A stretch of DNA of 56,824 nt from Myxococcales bacterium (GTDB taxonomy: Bacteria > Myxococcota_A > Polyangia > Palsa-1104): contig JAQBQH010000022.1 of NCBI GenBank assembly GCA_028287105.1, positions 1 to 56,824 on the forward strand, read 5' to 3'. Numbering within the stretch: the stretch's first letter is position 1; every line of letters starts with the position of its first letter. Shown here piece after piece: positions 28,176 to 36,380 of the stretch. The notes below the pieces were generated by a model that was not told where the DNA came from, made no database searches, and worked only from the letters and a program-made list of their open reading frames with translations. The translations under genes and the position numbers were made by a program.

Positions 28176-28730
28176 ATGAACGAGGACACGCGCGACGAGA
28201 TTCAAGCTGAAGCGCTCGCGCACGAGGGTGCGGAGGGCGACGCGGTCGCCGACGACGGCGCACTGCCGGTCAGCCGGAAGATTCGGCAGAAGCGGCGGAC
28301 GCGGGCGCGATCGAAGACGATCGCACCCAAGCGCCTGACCAAGGAGGAGCTGCGCTTCCGCGAGCTCTTGCCCTTGTTCGACGACCTGGATCGTCCGGCC
28401 AGCCGCGGCGCCTGCAAGGAAGAGATGCGTCCTTGCCCCTACGTCTCGTGCAAGCACCACCTCTATCTGGACGTCAATCCAGAGACGGGCAGCATCAAGC
28501 TCAATTTCCCGGACCTCGAAGTCTGGGAGATGGCCGAGACCTGCTCGCTCGACGTCGCCGACAAGGGTGGCATCACGCTCGAGGAGGTCGGCGAGATCCT
28601 CAACCTGACCCGCGAGCGCATCCGCCAGGTCGAAGTGCGCGGCCTCTTGAAGCTCAAGATGGTCGGCCCCGGCGAAGAGCCGATTCCCGGCGACCCCGGC
28701 TACTATCCCGAAGGACAGGGGCCACAGTAG
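28176..28730 (+). CDS. Sigma-70 region 4-like DNA-binding protein
   Basis: 184 residues with a strong GGAGG at 28165-28170. The N-terminal 60 residues are charged and include a basic patch ([20 protein letters not shown]). The middle has [20 protein letters not shown] with Cys/His residues that might bind metal. Residues 120-165 ([29 protein letters not shown]) match the region 4.2 helix-turn-helix of sigma factors. Regions 2 and 3 are absent, so it cannot be a complete sigma factor; it may be a promoter-proximal regulator or sigma-competing protein. Proteins of this build occur in Myxococcota and relatives. Encoded directly after the MerR-like gene and before purH. Confidence 0.8.
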   Translation: MNEDTRDEIQAEALAHEGAEGDAVADDGALPVSRKIRQKRRTRARSKTIAPKRLTKEELRFRELLPLFDDLDRPASRGACKEEMRPCPYVSCKHHLYLDVNPETGSIKLNFPDLEVWEMAETCSLDVADKGGITLEEVGEILNLTRERIRQVEVRGLLKLKMVGPGEEPIPGDPGYYPEGQGPQ

Positions 28731-28773
28731 CGTCCCTGCTGCATTGACTCTGTCTCGCTGACGCGTTACCACC

Positions 28774-28800
28774 ATGTGCCCAACTTCGGAGTGGGCACAT
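28774..28800 (+). promoter_or_regulatory. Perfect hairpin over the purH start codon
   Basis: 9-bp inverted repeat ATGTGCCCA / TGGGCACAT with a 9-nt loop ACTTCGGAG. The loop holds the Shine-Dalgarno GGAG (28788-28791) and a C(UUCG)G element. The 3' arm runs into the purH ATG (28799-28801). A weak upstream promoter is possible: TTGACT at 28744-28749, 17 nt, TACCAC. Confidence 0.6.
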
Positions 28801-30430
28801 GATCCGGATTCGTAGGGCGCTCGTCTCCGTCTCCGACAAGCGTGGCGTCGAAGAGCTCGCCCGCGGCCTTTCGCGGCACGGTATCGAAGTGCTGTCGACG
28901 GGCGGTACCGCCCGCGCATTGCGCGAGGCTGGTGCGCGCGTCACCGACGTGGCGGCGTATACGGGAGCGCCCGAGATTCTCGACGGGCGCGTCAAGACGC
29001 TCCATCCCAAGATCCACGGCGGCCTGCTCGGCCGCGCCACGCCGGAGCACGAGGCGGAGATGGCCAAGCATCAGATCGAGAAGATCGATCTGGTGGTGGT
29101 CAACCTCTATCCGTTTCGCGAGACCGTCGCGCGCGCCAACGTCACGCTCGCCGAGGCGATCGAGAACATCGACATCGGCGGCCCGTCCATGATCCGCTCG
29201 GCGTCGAAGAATCACGAGCGCGTGACCGTCGTCGTCGAGCCGGACGACTACCCGGCGCTGCTCGAGGAGCTCGACGCCAACGACGGGCAGACCTCGGCGT
29301 CGCTGCGCTTCCGCTTCGCTCGTAAGGCGTTCGCCTATACCGCCGCCTACGACGGCGCCATTGCCAATTGGCTCACGGCGCTCGACGACAAGGCGCTCGA
29401 CGACAAGGCGCTCGAGGAAAAGCCGGTCGAGGCCAAGGAAGGCGAGGGCGGCCTCGTGCTCAAGGCGTTCCCCGAGGTGCTCACGCTCCAGTTCAAGGAC
29501 GGCAAGGAGCTGCGCTACGGCGAGAACCCGCACCAGAAGGCGGCCTTCTATCTCGACGAGGCGCAGCCCGAAGGTCCGTCGGTGGCGCGCGCCGAAGTGC
29601 TGCAGGGCAAGGAGCTCAGCTTCAACAACATCGTCGACCTCGACGCGGCGGTGCAGCTCGTCTCCGAGTTCGGGCGGCCGGCGGTCGCGATCATCAAGCA
29701 CACCAACCCATGCGGCGCCGCCGAGAGCGACGACGGGGTGGCGGCCGCCTATCTCATGGCGCGCGAGTGCGACCCGGTGTCGGCCTTCGGCGGCATCGTC
29801 GCCTGCAACCGCGTCGTCGACGACGATCTCGGGCGCGAGCTGTCGGAGACCTTCCTCGAGTGCGTCATCGCGCCCGGCTTCACCGACGGTGCGCGCGCGG
29901 CGCTCTCGAAGAAGAAGTCGCTGCGCCTGCTTGCCTATCAGACGCCGACGCACGGAAAATCGGGCTGGCAGCTGCGCGCGGTCAACGGTGGGCTCCTCGT
30001 GCAGACGCGTGACGATCGCATCGTGAGCGCGGCCGAGGCGGCCGTGGCGACGGCGCGCCAGCCCTCGGCCGACGAGCTGCGCGCGCTCGATTTCGCCTGG
30101 CGCGTGTGCAAGCACGTCAAGTCGAACGCCATCGTGTTCGCGTCGCTCTCGGCGGGCAGCGTGCGCACGGTCGGCGTCGGCGCCGGTCAGATGTCGCGCG
30201 TCGACTCGGTGAAGATCGCGCGCATGAAGGCGATCTTGCCGACCATGGGCTCGGTCTGCGCGTCGGACGCCTTTTTTCCCTTCCGCGACGGGGTCGACGC
30301 CATCGCCGAGGCGGGCGCCACCGCCATCATCCAGCCGGGCGGCTCGGTCAAGGACGACGAGGTCATCAAGGCCGCCGACGAGAACAAGCTGGCCATGCTG
30401 ATCACCAAGATGCGCCATTTCCGGCACTAG
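28799..30430 (+). CDS. purH: Bifunctional AICAR transformylase / IMP cyclohydrolase
   Basis: 543 residues; the cytoplasmic enzyme performs the last two steps of IMP synthesis using 10-formyl-THF. The N-terminal cyclohydrolase (1-200) shows [42 protein letters not shown] and [17 protein letters not shown]. The C-terminal transformylase has [38 protein letters not shown] and [12 protein letters not shown]. At about residues 194-205 a 15-nt tandem duplication (29378-29407) encodes repeated ALDDK in the interdomain linker, giving a slightly long protein. The start lies in a hairpin. It is first of a purH-purD-purE run. Confidence 0.97.
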   Translation: MIRIRRALVSVSDKRGVEELARGLSRHGIEVLSTGGTARALREAGARVTDVAAYTGAPEILDGRVKTLHPKIHGGLLGRATPEHEAEMAKHQIEKIDLVVVNLYPFRETVARANVTLAEAIENIDIGGPSMIRSASKNHERVTVVVEPDDYPALLEELDANDGQTSASLRFRFARKAFAYTAAYDGAIANWLTALDDKALDDKALEEKPVEAKEGEGGLVLKAFPEVLTLQFKDGKELRYGENPHQKAAFYLDEAQPEGPSVARAEVLQGKELSFNNIVDLDAAVQLVSEFGRPAVAIIKHTNPCGAAESDDGVAAAYLMARECDPVSAFGGIVACNRVVDDDLGRELSETFLECVIAPGFTDGARAALSKKKSLRLLAYQTPTHGKSGWQLRAVNGGLLVQTRDDRIVSAAEAAVATARQPSADELRALDFAWRVCKHVKSNAIVFASLSAGSVRTVGVGAGQMSRVDSVKIARMKAILPTMGSVCASDAFFPFRDGVDAIAEAGATAIIQPGGSVKDDEVIKAADENKLAMLITKMRHFRH

Positions 30431-30440
30431 GGCGCGCGGC

Positions 30441-31730
30441 ATGGCGACCAAGCTGAAGGTGCTCGTCGTCGGTGGCGGTGGCCGTGAGCATGCGCTGTGC
30501 TGGGCGCTGGCACGCTCGCCATCGGTGGGCGAGGTGATCTGCGCCCCCGGCAACGCCGGCATCGCCGAGGTCGCGCGCTGCGTGCCGGTCAAGGCCGACG
30601 AGTGCGTCCAGGTGGCCGACCTCGCCGACGCCGAGAACGTCGACCTCGTCGTCGTTGGACCGGAGGGGCCGCTCGTCGCTGGGCTGGCCGATCTACTGCA
30701 GGCGCGCGGGCGCGCAGTGTTCGGCTGCTCGCGCGCCGCCGCCGAGATCGAGGGCTCGAAGACGTTCGCCAAGGAGCTGATGGCGCGCCACTCGATCCCG
30801 ACGGCGGCGTTCGGCGCGTTCTCGCAGCTGCCCGAGGCCGAGCTGTTCCTCGACGAGCTCATGCGCGCCGAAGGCGCCGAGCGCGTGGTCATCAAGGCCG
30901 ACGGCCTCGCCGCCGGCAAGGGTGTCGTGATCGCCGGCGGCCTCGCCGAGGCCAAGAGCGAGCTGCGCAAGATGCTGGCCGGCGAGACCGTCGGTGACGC
31001 CGGCCGGCGCGTCATCATCGAAGAGTTCCTCGACGGCCGCGAGGCCTCGCTCATGGCGCTCGTCGACGGCGAGCGCGTCGCGCCGCTGGTCCCAGCCGAG
31101 GATCACAAGACCGTCTTCGACGGCGACACCGGGCCGATGACCGGCGGCATGGGCGTGGTCTCGCCGACGCCGGTGATGTCGGACCTCGAGGTGGCGCGCG
31201 CCGTGCGCGAGGTGCTCGAGCCGACCGCGCGCGGGCTCGCCGCCGAGGGGCGCCCGTTTCGCGGGCTGCTCTACGCCGGCCTCATGCTGACGCGGCGCGG
31301 CCCCAAGGTGCTCGAGTTCAACTGCCGCTTCGGCGATCCCGAGACCCAGGTGTTGATGGCGCGCCTCGACGAGGATCTCGGTCTCCTCCTGCACGCCGTC
31401 GCCACCGGCCGGCCCGTCGAGCGCGTGCGCTTCTCCGAGCGCGCGGCGGTGTGCGTGGTGATGACCGCGCCCGGCTATCCGGGCGGCTACCCGACCGGCA
31501 TCCCCATCGCCGGCCTCGACGCCGCCGCGCGCGTCGACGGCGTCACCGTATTTCACGCCGGCACGCGCCGCGACGGCGATCGCATCGTCACCGCCGGCGG
31601 CCGGGTCCTCGGCGTCACCGCCGTCGGCGAAGATGTCGACGACGCCCGCGCGCGCGCCTACCGCGCCGTCGACGCCATCACGTTCCAAGGCGCCCACTTT
31701 CGCACAGACATCGGAAGGAGATCCCCGTGA
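30441..31730 (+). CDS. purD: Phosphoribosylamine-glycine ligase (GAR synthetase)
   Basis: 429 residues; ATP-grasp enzyme joining phosphoribosylamine and glycine in purine synthesis. Signatures: LVVGGGGREHALCWAL (N-terminal nucleotide motif), VVVGPEGPLVAGLAD, ERVVIKADGLAAGKGVVIA, the ATP-grasp stretch EEFLDGREASLMALVDGE, GPMTGGMGVVSPTPV and LEFNCRFGDPETQVLM. Length is typical. It starts 10 nt after purH and overlaps purE by GTGA, so all three genes are one operon. Confidence 0.97.
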   Translation: MATKLKVLVVGGGGREHALCWALARSPSVGEVICAPGNAGIAEVARCVPVKADECVQVADLADAENVDLVVVGPEGPLVAGLADLLQARGRAVFGCSRAAAEIEGSKTFAKELMARHSIPTAAFGAFSQLPEAELFLDELMRAEGAERVVIKADGLAAGKGVVIAGGLAEAKSELRKMLAGETVGDAGRRVIIEEFLDGREASLMALVDGERVAPLVPAEDHKTVFDGDTGPMTGGMGVVSPTPVMSDLEVARAVREVLEPTARGLAAEGRPFRGLLYAGLMLTRRGPKVLEFNCRFGDPETQVLMARLDEDLGLLLHAVATGRPVERVRFSERAAVCVVMTAPGYPGGYPTGIPIAGLDAAARVDGVTVFHAGTRRDGDRIVTAGGRVLGVTAVGEDVDDARARAYRAVDAITFQGAHFRTDIGRRSP

Positions 31731-32218
31731 GCAGCATCAAGGTCGGTATCGTCCTCGGTTCGCACAATGACCTCGAGGTCATGAAGGTCGCCAAAACGAC
31801 GCTCGAGGAGCTCGGCATCGGCGCCGAGCTGCGCATCTTGTCGGCGCACCGCACTCCGGAAGAGGCGACCGGTTACGCGCGTGACGCCGAGGGCAAGGGC
31901 ATCCAGGTGGTCATCGCCGCCGCCGGTCTGGCGGCACACCTCGCCGGTGCCATGGTCGCGCACACGATCCTGCCGGTCATCGGCGTGCCGCTCTCGGCCG
32001 GCACGCTGGGCGGCCTCGATTCGCTGCTCTCGACGGTGCAGATGCCGCCCGGCCTGCCGGTGGCGACGGTGGCCATCGGCGGCGCGCAGAACGCGGCGCT
32101 CCTGGCGGCGGCGATCCTGGCGCTCTCCGACCCCGAGCTCAACAAGAAGCTCAAGGCCCGTCGCGGCGACATGCGCGACAAGGTGCTGGCGGCCGACGCC
32201 AAAGTGCGCGGCGCCTGA
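31727..32218 (+). CDS. purE: N5-carboxyaminoimidazole ribonucleotide mutase (class I PurE)
   Basis: 163 residues starting at GTG 31727, with GGAAGGAG at 31713-31720. The family pattern [53 protein letters not shown] and [20 protein letters not shown] is of class I type (bacterial mutase acting after PurK). purK is not in the window. The GTG overlaps the purD stop, and the stop overlaps the ATG of the following DUF1015 gene by one base, so translation is tightly coupled. Confidence 0.96.
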   Translation: MSSIKVGIVLGSHNDLEVMKVAKTTLEELGIGAELRILSAHRTPEEATGYARDAEGKGIQVVIAAAGLAAHLAGAMVAHTILPVIGVPLSAGTLGGLDSLLSTVQMPPGLPVATVAIGGAQNAALLAAAILALSDPELNKKLKARRGDMRDKVLAADAKVRGA

Positions 32219-33519
32219 TGGCCGACATCGCAGCGTTCCGCGGCATCCTCTACACCAAGAAGGCGGGCGCGCCCGAGAAGCTCCTGGCGCCGCCCTATGA
32301 CGTCATCAGCGACGAGGAGCGCGTGCGGCTGGCGGCGCTCGATCCGCACAACTCGGTGCGGCTCATCCTGCCCGAGGGCTCGGGCGACGAGAAATACACC
32401 AACGCGGCGCGCGATCTGAACGAATGGCTGCGCGCCGGCATCCTGGCGCGCGATCCCGAGCCGGCGCTCTATCGCTACCACCAGACCTTCACCGCCGAGG
32501 GCAAGACCGCCACGCGTAAGGGCTTCATCTGCCGCATTCGACTGGCGCGCTTCGAGGAGCGCATCGTGTTGCCGCACGAGCGCACGCTCGCGGGGCCCAA
32601 GGCCGATCGGCTCAAGCTCAAGCGCGCGGCGCGGGCGCACCTGTCGCAGGTCTTCGGGCTCTACTCGGATCCCGATCGCGCGAGCGACAAGCCGTTCGAA
32701 GCGATCGAGAAGACGGCGCCCGTCTTGAGCGGCCGCACCTCCGACGGTGTCGAGCAGAAGCTGTGGCGTCTGACCGACGCGGCCGCGCAGGAGGAAGTCA
32801 TCAAGATCCTCGCCGCCGAGAAGGTCTACATCGCCGACGGCCACCATCGCTACGAGACCATGCTGGCGCTGCGCGACGAGCTGCGCGCCGAGTCGGCCAA
32901 CAACCCGCGCTCGTCGGTGGAGTACGGCACCATCTTCCTGGCGAACATGGATGATCCGGGCCTGCTCGTCTTTCCGACTCATCGCGTGGTGCACGGGCTC
33001 GAGTCGTTCGACGCGGCGGCGGTCGTGGAGAAGGCGCAGCAGTTCTTCGAGGTGACGCCGATGGAAATAGGCTCGGTCGAGAGCGTGCGCGACGAGCTGG
33101 CCCAGCGCGGCAAGGCGCGCCCGACCTTCGCCATGGTCGCCGGCGGGCAGATCTACTACCTGTCGCTCAAGCGCGACGTGAACCTCGACGCCGTGCCGTC
33201 GCTGCAGGGGCCCGAGGTGCTGCGCACGCTCGACGTCACCCTCCTGCACGCGCTCATGATCGAGGGCATCCTCGGCATCGATCGCGCGGCGCAGGAGAAG
33301 CAGACCAACCTGCGCTACGTCAAGGACACCGGCGCGGCGCTCTCGCTCGCGCGCGACCCGGCGGTGCAGGCGCTGTTTCTCATGAACCCGACGCCGGTGG
33401 CGCACGTCAAGGCGGTCGCCGACGCCGGCGAGGTGATGCCGCAGAAGTCGACCTTCTTCTACCCGAAGCTCGCCTCCGGCCTCGTGATCAATCCCATCGT
33501 CCCGTCGGAGGAAGTCTGA
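32218..33519 (+). CDS. DUF1015 family protein
   Basis: 433 residues. The start [35 protein letters not shown], is the typical beginning of DUF1015 proteins. The signature [20 protein letters not shown] lies near residue 200, and PTHRVVHGL follows. The family is conserved but without a defined reaction; a link to phosphorylated serine/sugar metabolism has been suggested for some members, though nothing in this sequence proves it. No signal peptide. It is co-translated with purE (TGATG junction) and with the methyltransferase that follows (CTGA junction). Confidence 0.88.
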   Translation: MADIAAFRGILYTKKAGAPEKLLAPPYDVISDEERVRLAALDPHNSVRLILPEGSGDEKYTNAARDLNEWLRAGILARDPEPALYRYHQTFTAEGKTATRKGFICRIRLARFEERIVLPHERTLAGPKADRLKLKRAARAHLSQVFGLYSDPDRASDKPFEAIEKTAPVLSGRTSDGVEQKLWRLTDAAAQEEVIKILAAEKVYIADGHHRYETMLALRDELRAESANNPRSSVEYGTIFLANMDDPGLLVFPTHRVVHGLESFDAAAVVEKAQQFFEVTPMEIGSVESVRDELAQRGKARPTFAMVAGGQIYYLSLKRDVNLDAVPSLQGPEVLRTLDVTLLHALMIEGILGIDRAAQEKQTNLRYVKDTGAALSLARDPAVQALFLMNPTPVAHVKAVADAGEVMPQKSTFFYPKLASGLVINPIVPSEEV

Positions 33520-34250
33520 CCGACGACGCGGAGCTCAGCCGCGACGAGATCCTGCGCGGCCGCCTGCGCCTGTGGCAGCCGCGCCGCGGCTATCGCTTCT
33601 CCGTCGATCCGCTGCTGCTCGTCGACTTCGTCCGGCCGCCCTACGGCCGCGTCGTCGACTTCTGCAGCGGGGTCGGCGTGGTCGGCCTCGGGCTGCTCTC
33701 GCGCGACGACGCGGCGACGGCGACGCTGGTCGAGCTGCAGGAGCGGTTGGCGACGCTGGCGGCGCGCAACGCCGACGACAACGGCATGCGCGCGCGCGTG
33801 ACCGTTCGTCAGACCGATCTCACCGACGCCGCTGCACTGGCCGACGCGGCCGGCGCCTTCGACGTCGCCGTCGCCAATCCGCCCTATCGCTCGCTCGACG
33901 AAGGGCCGGCCTCGCCGGTCACCGAGGTAGCGCTGGCGCAGCATCAGCTCAAGCTGACGCTGCCGGCGCTGGCGCGCACCATGCGCTCGTCGCTGCGGCC
34001 GGGCGGGCGCGCGGCGCTGATCTATCCGTCGGCGCGCGTGGCCGAGCTCCTGGCCACCCTCGACGGCGAAGGGCTGCGCCCGTTGCGCGCCCGCTTCGTG
34101 CACTCGCGCGCCGACGAGCCGGCCAATCGCGTCCTCGTCGAAGCGGTCAAGGGCGCGCGCGGCCCGCTCGTCGTCGAGCCGCCGCTCATCGTTCGCGACG
34201 CCGCCGGCTACACGGCCGAAGCGGCGCGTCTCCTCGGCGACGATCGCTAG
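33516..34250 (+). CDS. TrmN6-like N6-adenine methyltransferase with probable CTG start
   Basis: 244 residues if started at CTG 33516, which overlaps the DUF1015 stop (CTGA). No ATG, GTG or TTG lies in frame before the conserved N-terminus [20 protein letters not shown]. The next candidate, GTG 33678, would delete the first strand and the SAM motif. GGAGG (33507-33511) precedes the CTG by 4 nt. The SAM-binding motif is [16 protein letters not shown], and the catalytic VANPPYRS is the N-P-P-Y of N6-adenine methyltransferases. COG4123/TrmN6 enzymes modify A37 of tRNA1(Val). The last 4 nt overlap the convergent lipoprotein gene. Confidence 0.82.
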   Translation: MTDDAELSRDEILRGRLRLWQPRRGYRFSVDPLLLVDFVRPPYGRVVDFCSGVGVVGLGLLSRDDAATATLVELQERLATLAARNADDNGMRARVTVRQTDLTDAAALADAAGAFDVAVANPPYRSLDEGPASPVTEVALAQHQLKLTLPALARTMRSSLRPGGRAALIYPSARVAELLATLDGEGLRPLRARFVHSRADEPANRVLVEAVKGARGPLVVEPPLIVRDAAGYTAEAARLLGDDR

Positions 34251-35428
34251 CGCGTACCCTTGCCGCCGTTGACGTTCACGATCGAGACGGTGTTGGCGTA
34301 GACGAAGGCGTCGAACGCGCCGAACGAAACCAGCGGCCCCGCCGCCGCCGCCGCGCCGGCCGCTTCGATCTTGACCTTGCCGGGCTTGACGTTGAGCGCC
34401 GCGAACAGGCCGAGCTTATCCGTCCCCACCGACGCGCGCGACGCATCGGGCAGCGTCTTGACCGGGTTGCCGTTGAAGTAGGTGAAGCGATCGGCGCTCG
34501 GCGTCGTCAGCACCGACACGTTGGCGACGCGGAAGTTGTCGCAGTCGTGCACCTCGCCCGCGACCGCGCCCTGGCCCGCGGTGACGCCGCCCGAGAGCCC
34601 CGAGATGGTCGGGATGTTGACGTAGTCGGCCTTCGACAGGGAGCTCGCGTTGAGCTGATACTTCGGATTGGCCGCGTCGGTGGTGTCGAGACAGTCGGTG
34701 TCCGACTTCGACGTGCAGGCGCGGTCGCTCGTCGACAGAAAGACGTTGAACGCGACCGTCGTGGCCCACGTGGCGTCGGAGGCGCCGTTCGGCCCGCTCA
34801 CGCGGATGACCAGCTGCTTGTTGGTCGGGACGTTGGGGATCGCGTAGCGCGACTCCCAGCGCAATCGCTCGCTGCACTCGCCGCCGGCGCCGTTGTCGCG
34901 GCAGTACTTGTGATCGTCCTGATGGCCGTTCTGGCCATCGTTGCAGACCGGCAGCGTGCAGCCCGTCGACAGCGGGATGGAGCAGCCCTTGGTGCCGTCG
35001 ACGTCACAGGCGCGCTGCGTCGCCGGATCGAGTGTCGCCTTGAGCGTGCCGATGGTCTGCACGCCGTTGCCCGGGTCGAGGCCGCTCGCCAGCGACGCGG
35101 CGTCGAACACCTGCACCGTGACGTTGTTGGAATCGGGACCGCTCGAGAAGACGTGCACGAAGCCGGTCAGCGTCACCTTGGCCGGCGTCGAGGGGCGCGT
35201 GGTCGACGGAGCGGTGAGGCAGCCGAGGTTCGGCACGACGTTGCCGCTGGTGTCGCAGTATTCGGTGACGTCGCCGCACTGCGTGCGCACCGCGGTTTGC
35301 GAGGCGGCGTTGAAGCAGGCGCCCCCGTCGGCGAACGTGGCACAGCCGGTGCCGCCGTCGCTGTTGCCGTTGTTCGTGCCGCCGCAGCCAATCGTCGCGA
35401 CCACCGTCGCCAGCGCCAGATATTTCAT
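34247..35428 (-). CDS. Lipoprotein of unknown function
   Basis: 393 residues from ATG 35428; lipobox ATIGC gives acylated C15, followed by a Gly/Asn/Ser linker. The mature protein is rich in Asp, Thr, Asn and paired Cys, with about a dozen cysteines in the first two thirds (for example CDVDGTKGCSIPLSTGC), suggesting disulfides outside the cytoplasm. Beta-rich segments such as KVTLTGFVHVFSSGPDSNNV resemble carboxypeptidase-like or Ig-like folds seen in Myxococcota surface lipoproteins. No catalytic motif is seen. TATCGT lies 7 nt upstream of this ATG and supports it over the in-frame ATG at 35437. Confidence 0.75.
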   Translation of the reverse strand: MKYLALATVVATIGCGGTNNGNSDGGTGCATFADGGACFNAASQTAVRTQCGDVTEYCDTSGNVVPNLGCLTAPSTTRPSTPAKVTLTGFVHVFSSGPDSNNVTVQVFDAASLASGLDPGNGVQTIGTLKATLDPATQRACDVDGTKGCSIPLSTGCTLPVCNDGQNGHQDDHKYCRDNGAGGECSERLRWESRYAIPNVPTNKQLVIRVSGPNGASDATWATTVAFNVFLSTSDRACTSKSDTDCLDTTDAANPKYQLNASSLSKADYVNIPTISGLSGGVTAGQGAVAGEVHDCDNFRVANVSVLTTPSADRFTYFNGNPVKTLPDASRASVGTDKLGLFAALNVKPGKVKIEAAGAAAAAGPLVSFGAFDAFVYANTVSIVNVNGGKGTR

Positions 35429-35435
35429 GGCGCGC

Positions 35436-35441
35436 ACGATA
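35436..35441 (-). promoter_or_regulatory. Putative -10 element (TATCGT) of the lipoprotein gene
   Basis: Minus-strand TATCGT, 7 nt (GCGCGCC), then ATG 35428; no Shine-Dalgarno. Confidence 0.45.
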
Positions 35442-35449
35442 TCACGAGC

Positions 35450-36367
35450 TCAGGTGTGGACGCGATCGCGGCCGGTCTTCTTGGCGCGGTAGAGCGCCTC
35501 GTCGGCGCGCCGCAGGAGCACATCGGCGCTGTCGCCGTCTTCGGGATACGCGGACACGCCGATGCTGATGGTCGGCCGCACCACCACGCCGTCCTTCTCG
35601 AAGCGATGCGCCGCCATGAGCGCGCGGATGGTTTCCGCGATCTGCGTGCCGGCGCGCTTGCCCAGGCCCGGCAGGAACGCGGCGAACTCGTCGCCGCCGA
35701 AGCGGCAGGCGGCGCCATGCTCCGAGACGACCCGCCCGAGCAGCTTGCCCGCCTCGGCGATGGTGTAGGCGCCGACCGGGTGGCCGTGCGTGTCGTTGAT
35801 CAGCTTGAGCCCGTCGAGGTCGAGCATCATGACCGCGATGGGCCCCTTCATGCGGCGCGCCTCCTCGACGGCGCGCACGTAGGCGGCGTCGAAGCGCCGC
35901 TTGGCGATGAGGCCGGTCAGGTCGTCGGTGCCGACCAGCACGTCCATCTGCGCGTGATAGCCGACCTCGAGCGCATCGGAGAAGGTGAACTTGACGACGC
36001 AGGCGCCGAGGTAGATGCGATCGCCCGCCTCGAGCCGTTTGGCCGCCGTCAGCTTCTTGCCGTTGAGCAAGGTGCCGTTGGTCGAGCCGAGGTCCTCGAT
36101 GAAGAAGCTGCCCTTGTCCTTGTCGAAGAAGACCCGACAATGGCGGCGCGAGATGCCCTCGTCTTGCAGCGGCAGCTCGGTCTTGGGATCGCGCCCGATG
36201 GAGACCGGGCGGTCGAGCATCACGTGCGTGCCGATCTCCGACTCGCAGCCCTGCAAGACCACCAGGGCCGCCTGCTTACGCTGCGCGCGCGCGATCGAGT
36301 CGCGCACCTCGTCTACGTTGAGCTTGACGGTCTCGGGCGCGAGCGTGCGCCGGCGACGCGGGGGCAT
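35450..36367 (-). CDS. FHA - GGDEF diguanylate cyclase
   Basis: 305 residues if started at ATG 36367; an in-frame ATG at 36379 adds four residues. Residues 30-125 are an FHA domain: VSIGRDPKTELPLQDEGISR, RHCRVFF, GSTNGTLLNG, which binds phosphothreonine. Residues 135-300 are a GGDEF domain: DDLTGLIAKRRFDAAY, LDLDGLKLINDTHGHPVGAY, RFGGDEFAAFL (intact active site), RADEALYRAKKTGRDRV. It should make c-di-GMP, gated by a Ser/Thr-phosphorylated partner; two kinases are encoded at 40838-43780. The RxxD inhibitory site five residues before GGDEF is not present (EHGA instead). TATGAT 7 nt upstream supports ATG 36367. Confidence 0.9.
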   Translation of the reverse strand: MPPRRRRTLAPETVKLNVDEVRDSIARAQRKQAALVVLQGCESEIGTHVMLDRPVSIGRDPKTELPLQDEGISRRHCRVFFDKDKGSFFIEDLGSTNGTLLNGKKLTAAKRLEAGDRIYLGACVVKFTFSDALEVGYHAQMDVLVGTDDLTGLIAKRRFDAAYVRAVEEARRMKGPIAVMMLDLDGLKLINDTHGHPVGAYTIAEAGKLLGRVVSEHGAACRFGGDEFAAFLPGLGKRAGTQIAETIRALMAAHRFEKDGVVVRPTISIGVSAYPEDGDSADVLLRRADEALYRAKKTGRDRVHT

Positions 36368-36374
36368 CGCCGTC

Positions 36375-36380
36375 ATCATA
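36375..36380 (-). promoter_or_regulatory. Putative -10 element (TATGAT) of the FHA-GGDEF gene
   Basis: Minus-strand TATGAT, 7 nt (GACGGCG), then ATG 36367. Confidence 0.4.

Noticed and set aside
28766-31054. 762-residue minus-strand open frame
   Set aside because: Antisense shadow of purH and purD with no recognisable domain.
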